In this document: positions 33,368 through 41,141 of the stretch, in pieces
How the letters are laid out: every line of letters begins with the position of its first letter
Numbering within the stretch: the first letter of the stretch is position 1
Assembly (NCBI GenBank): GCA_016207825.1
Contig: JACQZI010000038.1
Span: 30,949-94,948 of the forward strand
Reading direction: 5' to 3'
DNA: 64,000 nt
Origin: Planctomycetota bacterium
Lineage (GTDB): Bacteria; Planctomycetota; MHYJ01; JACQXL01; JACQZI01
Notes under the pieces: model-generated
Seen by the model: only the letters and a program-made list of their open reading frames with translations
What the model was told of the DNA's origin: nothing
The model's database searches: none
Program-made: the position numbers and the translations under genes

Positions 33368-34402
33368 TTAATCGTCATTATCAGGTGTTATTACAGAAAA
33401 ATGTATATCGCTCGAATTGTTCTGCAAGGAGCTTTCCCCTTGTTCTTTTAATAGATTTTCTTCTGTTTTAATAATATTTTGAGCTTTTGTTTTATCTGCT
33501 TCAATAATATTCTGTAGTATCCAATTAGTAATTTTTATCTTGAATTCTTTTAACCCATTGTAAGGAATATGATCTAACCCTTTAATATCAGTAACCTCTG
33601 ATGCATCCTCCCTCCGCAGAAGACATACTTTCATCCCATAGCCATGCATTAAACCATATTCATAGCTAACGCTATTGCTTCCTGTAGAAATGTCAGTAAC
33701 GCCATATTTACAAATTCTTATCTGCTTGCACACTTTACAAAGCAAGTGATTGGAAGTAAGTTTACCTTTAGCGATAACTGGATTTAATCCAACTTCTTTC
33801 ACTAAATCCATCAGTGTTTTCTCGCAATTATCATAATTTGAATAAGGAATATCTAAAAATATATTAGACGCAGAAAAACTATCTGCTATATCTTGGATAC
33901 AATCACATTGTGTCTTTGCTTCTGGCCCACAGGAATGATTACTGGTAATATCAGTCTTTGCTTGTTTAAATAGAAAATCTTTTGTCTTATCATAGTTTCT
34001 CTGAAGCAAGTTTCTCGCGTAATAAAATTCATCATTAAAGCTATCTCTCACTTTAGTTTTTCCCTCAATGAATAAAGCAAGCCTATCGCATTCTCTTTTA
34101 GTCCATCTTATTTCATCAGTAAAATTACCACCAGAATAACCATGTCTTGATAGATTCAATGTTTGCAATGGAGATAGCTCTAATTTCCCCTTTATTTCCT
34201 TTATAAAAAGATCGGGTTGGGATATATTCTTACTAATAAATATTTCCAAATCTCTTTTCCAGTCCTCGAAAGCATTTATATGCCCAAAAAAGACACTTAA
34301 GTCTTGGTTTTTATTTACCACTAAACAATCTATAGGACTAACAAGTTTCGCAATTAACCCAGAACCTTGCCAGACTAAATTAGTAAATTCGTTGTTATTC
34401 AT
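33368..34402 (-). CDS. AT-rich protein with C-terminal TIR-like/nucleotide-binding domain
   Basis: The 344 residues fall into an N-terminal helical part and, from about residue 178, a Rossmann-like domain: NIFLDIPYSNYDNCEKTLMD L, then CKQIRICKYGVTDISTGSNS VSYEYGLMHGYGMKVCLLRR E, then IKGLDHIPYNGL. The 'hC..s...hhDIs..N..V.YE.GlmhG' pattern is that of TIR-like or nucleoside 2-deoxyribosyltransferase-like domains, where the Glu of YEYG is the catalytic candidate. Such domains often serve as NAD-degrading or nucleotide-cleaving effectors in antiviral defence. The gene is visibly more AT-rich than its neighbours and stands alone beside a repeat island, as expected for a recent arrival. The C-terminal 50 residues are polar and probably disordered. 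Function is inferred, not shown. Confidence 0.6.
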   Translation of the reverse strand: MNNNEFTNLVWQGSGLIAKLVSPIDCLVVNKNQDLSVFFGHINAFEDWKRDLEIFISKNISQPDLFIKEIKGKLELSPLQTLNLSRHGYSGGNFTDEIRWTKRECDRLALFIEGKTKVRDSFNDEFYYARNLLQRNYDKTKDFLFKQAKTDITSNHSCGPEAKTQCDCIQDIADSFSASNIFLDIPYSNYDNCEKTLMDLVKEVGLNPVIAKGKLTSNHLLCKVCKQIRICKYGVTDISTGSNSVSYEYGLMHGYGMKVCLLRREDASEVTDIKGLDHIPYNGLKEFKIKITNWILQNIIEADKTKAQNIIKTEENLLKEQGESSLQNNSSDIHFSVITPDNDD

Positions 34403-34491
34403 ATTTCCTCTCTAATTCCGGGGACGCCTACTCAATTCCCCAACTCGTATACTATTCTCTGAATAACCAGGTCGGTTAATCCGTTTAGCAT

Positions 34492-34521
34492 AGTATACCT
34501 CAAACCAAATGGATTTGTCAA
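34492..34521 (-). promoter_or_regulatory. Promoter of the TIR-like gene
   Basis: Minus strand TTGACA (34521-34516), 18-bp spacer, TATACT (34497-34492). The leader is about 80 nt and ends with a GAGAGG ribosome site before ATG 34402. Confidence 0.7.
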
Positions 34522-34552
34522 GTTCGTCTATAATCCGTATTTTCGGTTTATC

Positions 34553-34580
34553 TTGCAAAATCAGATTTTCATGCTAACAT
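34553..34580 (+). promoter_or_regulatory. Possible promoter of moeA
   Basis: TTGCAA (34553-34558), 16-bp spacer, TAACAT (34575-34580). The start would fall about 2 bases before ATG 34589, which has no ribosome site. Confidence 0.5.
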
Positions 34581-34588
34581 ATTATTTT

Positions 34589-35893
34589 ATGAGTAAAGAA
34601 TTGATTTCGGTGGATGAAGCCTTAAATATCATTCTCAAAAACACCAGGATGTTGGGAAAAGAACGACTGCCTTTAACCTCTGCATTGGGACGGGTCTTGG
34701 CAGAGGATGCGGTTTCCGATACCTTTATCCCGCCGCTGGATAACTCAGCCATGGACGGCTATGCATTAAAGAGCGCGGATGTAAGGAAAGCAAGCGCGCA
34801 TTCGCCTGTCAGCCTCAAGATTATTGGAAGCATTTATGCCGGACAGCTTCCGCGTTTGCCCGTCAAATCCGGCGAGGCAATGAGAATCATGACCGGCGCG
34901 CCAATACCCAAAGGAGCCGATACGGTCGTCATGGTGGAACAAACTAAAGAAAAAGACGGCTTTGTCTTTATCTATAATAAATCAGCAAAAGATGCAAATA
35001 TCAGGAAGCGCGGAGAAGATATCAGGGAAGGCGAAAAGGTTATTGCCAAAGGCAAGACCATCCGCCCGCCTGAATCGGGAATGCTGGCGGCTCTTGGATA
35101 CGCGAATGTCCGGGTGACCAAAACTCCCAAGATTGGCGTCCTGGCTACCGGTGATGAACTGGTTGATATAAAGGCAAAACTGCCTTTCGGAAAAATCAGG
35201 AACTCTAATTCTTATTCGCTTGCCGCGGCGGTCCGTGAATGCGGCGGGGAGCCGGTTATCATGAATATTGTCAAGGACAAACTGGCTAAAGTGAAACGTG
35301 CTTTCCTGAAGGCACTTGCATGTGACGTCATTATTATTTCCGGCGGTGTCTCGATGGGTAAGACCGATTATATCCGCCCGGCATTGGAAGCATTAGGCGC
35401 AAAGATGAAATTCTGGAAGGTCGCCCAGCGTCCCGGACAGCCTTTTGCCTTTGGCATGCTCAGGGGCACCACTCATCCCGCTGGAGCGGAGTTCGGGGAC
35501 CCCCGATTAACGGATTGCTCCCGCCGTGGCGGGACCAACCGTCAAGAGATAGGGGTGAAACCCGTATTCTGCCTGCCGGGAAATCCGGTTTCTTCAATGA
35601 TGACCTTTGAAATACACGTCCGTCCGGCGATAATGAAGATGTGCGGGAAAAAGGAATATGCCCGGCATGAGGTTACGGCAACGATTACGAATGAAATCAA
35701 GGTGAGACCGGGAAACAGATATTTCATGCGGGTAATCGTAGCCAAGAAAAATGGCCAATACCATGCCTCGCTCACCGGCCCCCAGGGGTCGGGGATACTT
35801 AAATCCATGGTATTATCCAACGGAATACTGACCATCCCGGAAAACACCCCAGTCATAAGAAAAGGCGAGAAACGGGTTATCACGCTTATTTAA
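34589..35893 (+). CDS. moeA: Molybdopterin molybdenumtransferase MoeA
   Basis: MoeA inserts molybdate (or tungstate) into adenylylated molybdopterin. The N-terminal domains contain FIPPLDNSAMDGYALKSADV and AMRIMTGAPIPKGADTVVMVEQ, the conserved active-site stretches. The MPT-binding domain has IGVLATGDELVD, RNSNSYSLAAAVRECGGEP and IIISGGVSMGKTDY; the C-terminal beta domain follows PVFCLPGNPVSSMMTFE. Between RPGQPFAFGM and KPVFCLPGNP there are about 25 extra residues (THPAGAEFGDPRLTDCSRRG and on) encoded by a GC-rich palindrome at 35474-35537. I use ATG 34589; an upstream start at 34553 would lie on the promoter. It heads a cofactor cluster through tupC. Confidence 0.93.
   Translation: MSKELISVDEALNIILKNTRMLGKERLPLTSALGRVLAEDAVSDTFIPPLDNSAMDGYALKSADVRKASAHSPVSLKIIGSIYAGQLPRLPVKSGEAMRIMTGAPIPKGADTVVMVEQTKEKDGFVFIYNKSAKDANIRKRGEDIREGEKVIAKGKTIRPPESGMLAALGYANVRVTKTPKIGVLATGDELVDIKAKLPFGKIRNSNSYSLAAAVRECGGEPVIMNIVKDKLAKVKRAFLKALACDVIIISGGVSMGKTDYIRPALEALGAKMKFWKVAQRPGQPFAFGMLRGTTHPAGAEFGDPRLTDCSRRGGTNRQEIGVKPVFCLPGNPVSSMMTFEIHVRPAIMKMCGKKEYARHEVTATITNEIKVRPGNRYFMRVIVAKKNGQYHASLTGPQGSGILKSMVLSNGILTIPENTPVIRKGEKRVITLI
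35474..35537. repeat. In-frame GC-rich palindromic element inside moeA
   Basis: ATCCCGCTGGAGCGGAGTTC, GGGGACCCCCGATTAA and CTCCCGCCGTGGCGGGACC are the same building blocks as in intergenic copies (GAATCCCGCCCC, CCCCGATTATTGGG, GCGGGAGGAGCGGGG). The reading frame stays open through it. Confidence 0.75.
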
Positions 35894-35902
35894 ACAAAAC
35901 AA

Positions 35903-36748
35903 ATGTTAATAGATAAGTTCAATCGTACTCTTACTTACCTGCGCATATCCATCACCGATAGGTGCAACTTAAGGTGCTATTATTGCATGCCGAAAAACGG
36001 GATAACACAAAAAAGCCATACGGATATATTATCCTATGAAGAGATTTACGAATTTACGAAGACCGCATCAGAGATGGGCATAAACAAAGTGCGCTTGACC
36101 GGAGGCGAACCATTGATAAGGAAAGATGTCTGCAAGCTGGTTTCCATGATTTCTTCCATTCCCGGTATCAAGGATTTGGCGCTTACCACGAACGGTATTT
36201 TACTCGCCAAATACGCCTCCAAACTGAAAAAGGCCGGGCTGAAAAGGGTAAATATCAGCCTGGACAGCCTGAAACCCGAACGCTATAAAAAGATTACGCG
36301 CGGCGGCAATATCCGCGATGTCCTTGCAGGTATCGAGGCCGCTAAGAAAGCCGGACTTAATCCGGTAAAGATAAACTGCGTTATCCTTAAGGGAATTAAT
36401 GATGATGAGAAGAATGATTTTCTGGAATTCGGCAAGAAGCAAGGGGTAGAAATCCAGTTCATCCAAAAGATGACGCTTGATAAAACGAAACCGCCCCGAT
36501 GGGAATCGGGACTTCGCTCCGCTTCGCCGCTTGATGAAAGCCACGTCGCAACCCGCCCGCCGGATTGCCGTATTTGCAACCGCTTGCGCCTGACCGCCGA
36601 CGGATTCCTAAAACCATGCCTTTTATCGGATGATGAGATAAATATCCGTAATTATAGTTATACCGAATCAATAAGAGAAACGGTAAAGAGAAAGCCAAAA
36701 CAAGGCAACCGATGCCAGAAACGGCCGATGATACTGATAGGAGGTTAA
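35903..36748 (+). CDS. moaA: GTP 3',8-cyclase MoaA
   Basis: MoaA is the radical SAM enzyme that starts molybdopterin synthesis from GTP. The N-terminal cluster motif is CNLRCYYC, preceded by LRISITDR. VRLTGGEPLIRKDV and the SLDSLKPERYKKIT segment follow. The C-terminal cluster motif CRIC-x13-C (PPDCRICNRLRLTADGFLKPC) is intact. The protein is 281 residues against about 325 for typical MoaA; the region between IQFIQKM and the second cluster is short and carries WESGLRSASPLDESH, encoded by a palindromic element (36494-36526). The usual C-terminal Gly-Gly survives as the final GG (MILIGG). No ribosome site is clear. The stop is 5 bp before moaC. Confidence 0.9.
   Translation: MLIDKFNRTLTYLRISITDRCNLRCYYCMPKNGITQKSHTDILSYEEIYEFTKTASEMGINKVRLTGGEPLIRKDVCKLVSMISSIPGIKDLALTTNGILLAKYASKLKKAGLKRVNISLDSLKPERYKKITRGGNIRDVLAGIEAAKKAGLNPVKINCVILKGINDDEKNDFLEFGKKQGVEIQFIQKMTLDKTKPPRWESGLRSASPLDESHVATRPPDCRICNRLRLTADGFLKPCLLSDDEINIRNYSYTESIRETVKRKPKQGNRCQKRPMILIGG
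36494..36526. repeat. In-frame palindromic element inside moaA
   Basis: CCCCGAT-GGGA-ATCGGG followed by ACTTCGCTCCGCTTC. It lies exactly where the protein departs from the family before the second CxxC. Confidence 0.6.
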
Positions 36749-36753
36749 TTATA

Positions 36754-37227
36754 ATGAAACTGACTCATGTTAACAGCAAAGGTAAGGCAAAGATGGTGGA
36801 TATCACAGATAAAATACCGACCAAACGGCTAGCGCGAGCTATGGGATACATTAAGACTACCAAAGAAACGATACGCCTTATCCAAAAGAACCAGATAGCC
36901 AAAGGCGATGTCTTCGCAGTTGCCCAGCTTGCCGGGGTTCTGGCGGCAAAGCAGACGCCAACAGTTATTCCGCTTTGCCATCCGCTTAGGATTACAAATG
37001 TGAAAGTGGATATCAGGATTGTAGGAAAAGAGCAAATCTTAGTGGAATCCGAAGTTCATTGTGATGAGAAAACCGGGCCGGATATGGAAACCCTGACCGC
37101 GGTTGCCGCGGCATGCCTGACCATTTATGATATGTGCAAGGCCGTTGATAAAGAAATGATGATTGAATCCATCTGCCTTACTGAAAAAAGAGGCGGTAAG
37201 CATATTTATGTCCGCAAGAAAAGCTAA
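36754..37227 (+). CDS. moaC: Cyclic pyranopterin monophosphate synthase MoaC
   Basis: MoaC completes the first step of molybdopterin synthesis by making cyclic pyranopterin monophosphate from the MoaA product. Conserved pieces are MVDITDKIPTKRLARAMGYI, KGDVFAVAQLAGVLAAKQTPTVIPLCHPL (active-site His), EVHCDEKTGPDMETLTAVAAACLTIYDMCKAVDK and the final LTEKRGGKH. Length 157 fits. ATG 36754 follows GGAGG with a 9-base gap, so the upstream in-frame start at 36712 is rejected. Its end overlaps the MOSC gene by 20 bp. Confidence 0.95.
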   Translation: MKLTHVNSKGKAKMVDITDKIPTKRLARAMGYIKTTKETIRLIQKNQIAKGDVFAVAQLAGVLAAKQTPTVIPLCHPLRITNVKVDIRIVGKEQILVESEVHCDEKTGPDMETLTAVAAACLTIYDMCKAVDKEMMIESICLTEKRGGKHIYVRKKS

Positions 37228-37666
37228 AGTATTATCAGTTTGTATCAGCCGGACGAAACACGTCCGCAAGAAGGATATCGGCGAAGGAACGCTTAAGGTT
37301 AATTATGGTTTGGTCGGCGACGCGCATGCCGCGCCGGGAAAAAGGCAGGTAAGCTTGCTCGCCATGGAATCAATCGACACGGCTAAAAAGCAGGGGCTGA
37401 AGGTGGGGATAGGCGATTTCGGCGAAAATATCACAACCAGTGGAATAAACCTGGTCAAACTGCCCATCGGACAGAAATTAAGAATCGGGAAAAATATCAT
37501 CATGCGCGTCACACAGATAGGCAAGGAATGCGTAACGCCGTGCAGTATTTATTATAAGACGGGCGATTGCATCATGCCCCGCGAAGGAATATTTGCGGCA
37601 GTATTAAAAGGCGGAAAAGTTAAAATGGGTGATGAAATAAAATTAATAAGGGAAAGGAGCAAATAA
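37208..37666 (+). CDS. MOSC-domain protein
   Basis: MOSC domains carry sulfur to or from molybdenum cofactor. The protein (152 residues) has VLSVCISRTKHVRKKDIGEG, DAHAAPGKRQVSLLAMESID, IGDFGENITTSGINLVKLPIGQKLRIGKNIIMRVTQIGKEC (the conserved G(D/N)FGEN and the likely persulfide Cys) and a short end. It is the single-domain type often placed between moaC and mog, as here. The start at ATG 37208 overlaps moaC; the earlier in-frame start at 37163 is inside conserved moaC sequence. The mog gene starts 1 bp after its stop. Confidence 0.88.
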   Translation: MSARKAKVLSVCISRTKHVRKKDIGEGTLKVNYGLVGDAHAAPGKRQVSLLAMESIDTAKKQGLKVGIGDFGENITTSGINLVKLPIGQKLRIGKNIIMRVTQIGKECVTPCSIYYKTGDCIMPREGIFAAVLKGGKVKMGDEIKLIRERSK

Positions 37667-37667
37667 A

Positions 37668-38168
37668 GTGAAAGTAGGAATCATTACGGTCAGTGACAAG
37701 GGCTTTGCCGGAAAAAGGGAAGACGTAAGCGGCCCGGTGATAAAGGATATTATAAAATCAATCCTGGACGTTCAGTCTATTGAATATGCGCTTGTGCCTG
37801 ACGAAATAAAAAAGATTTCCGCCAAACTCATAGAATTCTCCGATAAGAAACGGTGTAATTTGATATTGACAACGGGCGGGACTGGTTTCTCACCGCGTGA
37901 TGTTACTCCGGAAGCGACCCTGAAAGTGATAGAAAAGATGGTGCCGGGCATCCCGGAAACCATCAGGCAAAAGACCCTCAAGAAAACACCGTTTGCCATG
38001 CTTTCAAGGGCAGTGGCAGGCATCCGGGGCAAATCTTTTATTATCAATTTCCCCGGAAGCCCCAAGGCGGTAAAAGAATGCCTGGAGGTCATTGAGCCCG
38101 TGCTCGGACACGCCCTGGAGCTTCTGGATAAAGGCAGCCTGGAATGTGCCAGCATCCAAAAGCATTAG
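37668..38168 (+). CDS. mog: MogA/MoaB-family molybdopterin adenylyltransferase
   Basis: The enzyme adenylylates molybdopterin ahead of metal insertion by MoeA. Motifs: VGIITVSDKGFAGKREDVSG, then LILTTGGTGFSPRDVTPEAT (the TTGGTG(F/L)SPRD signature), VPGIPETIRQKTLKKTPFAMLSRAVAGIRG and FPGSPKAVKECLEVIEPVLGHALELL. At 166 residues it is of MogA/MoaB size. It begins with GTG at 37668, 7 bases or so after AAAGGAGC. It closes the biosynthetic part of the cluster; the transporter genes follow after a repeat. Confidence 0.92.
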   Translation: MKVGIITVSDKGFAGKREDVSGPVIKDIIKSILDVQSIEYALVPDEIKKISAKLIEFSDKKRCNLILTTGGTGFSPRDVTPEATLKVIEKMVPGIPETIRQKTLKKTPFAMLSRAVAGIRGKSFIINFPGSPKAVKECLEVIEPVLGHALELLDKGSLECASIQKH

Positions 38169-38203
38169 AGACTTTAACAAAACTAATAAATGTACATACT
38201 CTT

Positions 38204-38287
38204 GTCATTGCGAGCCCTCAGGGCGTGGCAATCTTAATTTATGAGATTGCTTCATCCTCCGATATCAACCGGAGTCCTCGCAATGAC
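38204..38287. repeat. REP-like inverted repeat (GTCATTGCGAG family)
   Basis: Perfect 11-bp ends GTCATTGCGAG / CTCGCAATGAC enclose an inner 7-bp pair GCAATCT / AGATTGC. Such 80-odd-bp elements are found in many bacterial genomes. It lies between mog and tupA and may form a transcript-stabilising hairpin. Confidence 0.8.
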
Positions 38288-38329
38288 CGAATAGAGTGGT
38301 TTTGTTCGAATTTATTAATAATTTAAATT

Positions 38330-39151
38330 ATGCGCTTTAGCAAAAGATTATCCATATCTTTAATCAGCTTGTTTTTAATTATTCCGGTTGCCTGTAAACA
38401 GAAGACGGAAAACAAAGATGTAATCCTGGCAACCACGACCAGCGTTAATGATACGGGTGTGCTTGATGTATTGATGGAAAAGTTCAGGCAAGAAACCGGT
38501 TTCAATATAAAGCCGATTGCGGTCGGGTCGGGGGAGGCGATGGCGATGGGCAAGCGCGGCGATGCGGACGTCCTTGTGGTCCATTCTCCGAAAGACGAAG
38601 AGGCATTCATGAAAGAGGGGTTTGGCAAGAACAGGCTCCCTGTTATGTATAACTATTTTATTATTGTAGGGCCTCCGGAAGATCCGGCGGGTTGTGCGGG
38701 GGGACTGTCAGCATCGGAAGCATTTAAGAAAATCGCCGAGACTAAATCTATCTTTGTATCGCGCGCTGATAAATCAGGAACTCATAAAAAGGAATTAGAT
38801 TTGTGGGCTAACTCCGCTATTACGCCTATAGGCGACTGGTATATCAAATCACAAAGCTCAATGGCAACGGTATTACAAATTACTAATGACAAAAATGGTT
38901 ACACCTTAACAGATAAGGCAACGTATCTGGCATTTAAATCGAAGCTCTCATCAAAAATCATAGTAGAAAACTCTCAGGAATTACTAAACATCTATTGCGT
39001 TATAACTGTAAACCAGGAAAAGTTCTCTCGGGTAAACTATGAGGGGGCTTTTGCTTGGCTAACATTCCTTCTGTCAGCAGACGCCCAAAAACTGATAGGC
39101 GGCTTCGGCAAGGATAAATACGGCGAACCGCTGTTCTATCCGGTAAAATAA
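38330..39151 (+). CDS. tupA: Tungstate ABC transporter substrate-binding lipoprotein
   Basis: The signal ends in a lipobox (LIIPVAC). The mature protein has the TupA layout: ILATTTSVNDTGVLDVLMEKF, GSGEAMAMGKRGDADVLVVHSPKDEEAFMKEGFG, YNYFIIVGPPEDPAG and FVSRADKSGTHKKELDLW. The Thr-Thr-Ser and the Ser-Gly-Thr-His segments contact the oxyanion in TupA/WtpA-type proteins. Tungstate is favoured over molybdate because the TTTS...D.G.LD pattern belongs to TupA, not ModA. The stop is 2 bp from the permease gene. Tungsten import fits the nearby cofactor genes. Confidence 0.88.
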   Translation: MRFSKRLSISLISLFLIIPVACKQKTENKDVILATTTSVNDTGVLDVLMEKFRQETGFNIKPIAVGSGEAMAMGKRGDADVLVVHSPKDEEAFMKEGFGKNRLPVMYNYFIIVGPPEDPAGCAGGLSASEAFKKIAETKSIFVSRADKSGTHKKELDLWANSAITPIGDWYIKSQSSMATVLQITNDKNGYTLTDKATYLAFKSKLSSKIIVENSQELLNIYCVITVNQEKFSRVNYEGAFAWLTFLLSADAQKLIGGFGKDKYGEPLFYPVK

Positions 39152-39153
39152 AA

Positions 39154-39795
39154 ATGAATGGCTTATTTGATATTATCAAAACTTCAATTCAGGTTTCCGG
39201 GATTTCTCTGCTCATCGCCGGACTTATCGGCATACCCGCCGGAATCGTCATCGGGTTATCTTCGTTCCGCGGGAAGAAATGGTTCATCGCATTGGTCAAT
39301 ACCGGAATGGGACTGCCGCCGGTTTTAGTCGGATTGGTCGTTGCGCTTCTTTTATGGCGCAGCGGTCCCTTGGGCTTTATGGGATTGCTTTATTCCAAAA
39401 CGGCCATGGTCATTGCCCAAACGATAATCGCCCTGCCGCTTATCACCGCCTTTACCATTGCCGGCATCCAGCGGATTGAACCGGAACTCATCCGCCAGAC
39501 CATTGCTTTGGGCGCAACCAAACTTCAATTATTCCGCATAATCTTCCATGAGTCCAAACTTACCATATTAGTTGCGGTTATGGCAGGATTCGGGAGCATC
39601 ATATCCGAAGTCGGTGCGGTAATGATGGTCGGAGGTAATATCAAGGGCGATACCGTGGTCCTAACCACCGGTATTCTCCAAGAGACAAGGATGGGTCACT
39701 TTGAAAACGCACTCTGGATGGGCGCGGTGCTTTTAATCCTTAGTTTTGCCATCAACCTTGCCCTGACATTAATCCAGCAGAAAGGGATAAAATGA
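39154..39795 (+). CDS. tupB: Tungstate ABC transporter permease
   Basis: This 213-residue inner-membrane subunit has about five helices (ISLLIAGLIGIPAGIVIGLS, PPVLVGLVVALLLWR, AMVIAQTIIALPLITAFTIA G). The EAA-type loop is LIRQTIALGATKLQLFRIIFHESKLTILVAVMAGFGSIISEVGAVMMVGGN, which contacts the ATPase. TupB permeases are of this size and lack extra domains. Its end overlaps the ATPase gene by 4 bp. Confidence 0.9.
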   Translation: MNGLFDIIKTSIQVSGISLLIAGLIGIPAGIVIGLSSFRGKKWFIALVNTGMGLPPVLVGLVVALLLWRSGPLGFMGLLYSKTAMVIAQTIIALPLITAFTIAGIQRIEPELIRQTIALGATKLQLFRIIFHESKLTILVAVMAGFGSIISEVGAVMMVGGNIKGDTVVLTTGILQETRMGHFENALWMGAVLLILSFAINLALTLIQQKGIK

Positions 39796-40904
39796 CGTCG
39801 AGTGTTCTTTCTGTCCGTGATTTGAGTTTTGCATACAACGGGCCAGACACATTCTCCCTGTTTGTTCCGAGCTTTGACCTTTATGCCGGAGAAAAGGTGG
39901 CAATAATCGGACCGAACGGGGCGGGCAAAACCACATTCTTGCAGGCGATAGCATTATTATTAAAACCAGCAACCGGAACGATAATCTTTGACGCGAAGGA
40001 AATAAGAAATCGGCATGATACTCTCGGCTATCACCGTTTGACCGCTTTTATCCCCCAAAAGCCTGTTTTATATAACCGTTCGGTAAAAGACAACGTCAGC
40101 ATCGGCTTAAAAATACGGGGAACGACTAAAGCTGAAGCCGATGAGAGCGTTTCAGGGATATTGAAGAAGTTTAGGATAGAGCACCTGGCTAATCGCAATG
40201 CCCTAAAAGTTTCCGGCGGTGAAGCCCGCCGGATAATGCTGGCGAGAGGATTGATACTCAACCCCATGATTGTATGGATGGATGAGCCGTTCGGCGATTT
40301 GGATGAAACGGTCCGGCGTGAATTGATCGAAGACCTCATTCCCATTTTAAGCCAGTCCGGATGCGCGACTGTTTTTGTCACCCATAATCAGGATGAAACA
40401 TACCAACTGGCGGATAAATTCATGGTTATGGTAAAAGGAAAAATAGTCCAGAGCGGGAGCGGACAGGAGGTTTTTGCTAATCCGGCCAGCCGGGAAGTGG
40501 CGGAATTTATCGGCATTAAAAACATCATACCTGGGCGGGTAGTTAAAACGGATAACGGCATTGTAACGGTTTCTTTAATGACAGGAACAGCCCAATCACC
40601 CAAAACATTATTGGTGGCCGGTCAGAAACCCAATACCGAAAATGTGGTTGTCTGTATTCCTCCTGAATCAATCGTTATCGTATCCGATATAAAGGAATCC
40701 ATACATTCAAGCTCGCGGAATGCCTTGGAAGGAGCCGTCAAGCGAATAATTCAGGGAAGATATTTTGCCTGGGTGGAAATAGATTGCGGAGTTCCTTTGA
40801 CTGTTTCAGTAACGAATGAATCTGTTAAAGATTTGGGGCTTGCTCCAGGTAAACCGGTCCGGCTTCTTATCAAATCCACGGCAATAAGGCTATTGGAAAA
40901 ATAG
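39792..40904 (+). CDS. tupC: Tungstate ABC transporter ATP-binding protein
   Basis: Walker A IIGPNGAGKTTFLQAIALLL, signature LKVSGGEARRIMLARGLIL, Walker B MIVWMDEPFGDLDE and H-loop VFVTHNQDE are all intact. After residue 235 there is a C-terminal extension (IPGRVVKTDNGIVTVSLM, then LEGAVKRIIQGRYFAWVEID CGVPLTVSV) of TOBE/MOP type that can bind the oxyanion and shut the pump down. At 370 residues the extension is complete. It is the last gene of the Mo/W cluster. Confidence 0.9.
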   Translation: MTSSVLSVRDLSFAYNGPDTFSLFVPSFDLYAGEKVAIIGPNGAGKTTFLQAIALLLKPATGTIIFDAKEIRNRHDTLGYHRLTAFIPQKPVLYNRSVKDNVSIGLKIRGTTKAEADESVSGILKKFRIEHLANRNALKVSGGEARRIMLARGLILNPMIVWMDEPFGDLDETVRRELIEDLIPILSQSGCATVFVTHNQDETYQLADKFMVMVKGKIVQSGSGQEVFANPASREVAEFIGIKNIIPGRVVKTDNGIVTVSLMTGTAQSPKTLLVAGQKPNTENVVVCIPPESIVIVSDIKESIHSSSRNALEGAVKRIIQGRYFAWVEIDCGVPLTVSVTNESVKDLGLAPGKPVRLLIKSTAIRLLEK

Positions 40905-40930
40905 TTCGTAAATTATTCGGGTCAAACAAC

Positions 40931-40959
40931 TTGACCGTTTATTATGTTAGAAATATAAT
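40931..40959 (+). promoter_or_regulatory. Promoter upstream of galT
   Basis: TTGACC (40931-40936), 17-bp spacer, TATAAT (40954-40959). The leader of about 175 nt contains a dispersed repeat. Confidence 0.75.
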
Positions 40960-40996
40960 ATGACCATTACAGACTGGCATAGATAAGTTCCAAACT

Positions 40997-41066
40997 GTCA
41001 CCCTGACCCCGAAGGCTTTCGGGGGAAGGGTCTCGGGTGAGATTCTTCGCTACGCTCAGAATGACA
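40997..41066. repeat. Dispersed hairpin repeat upstream of galT
   Basis: GTCACCCTGA, then the stem CCCCGAA-GGCT-TTCGGGG (41007-41024), then GAGATTCTTCGCTACGCTCAG AATGAC, a repeat found widely across bacteria. The stem is shared with the elements at 14355 and 53730. Confidence 0.7.
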
Positions 41067-41141
41067 ATAAGGGAAGTTTTAGCCCTTATCTATGTACCAT
41101 TCGGAATATCACGTATATTAAATATTTGAAAGGAGAAATAT

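Noticed and set aside
38204-38287. Novel mobile element between mog and tupA
   Set aside because: The GTCATTGCGAG...CTCGCAATGAC element is a known, widely spread REP-like repeat in bacterial genomes, so it is listed only as a repeat.
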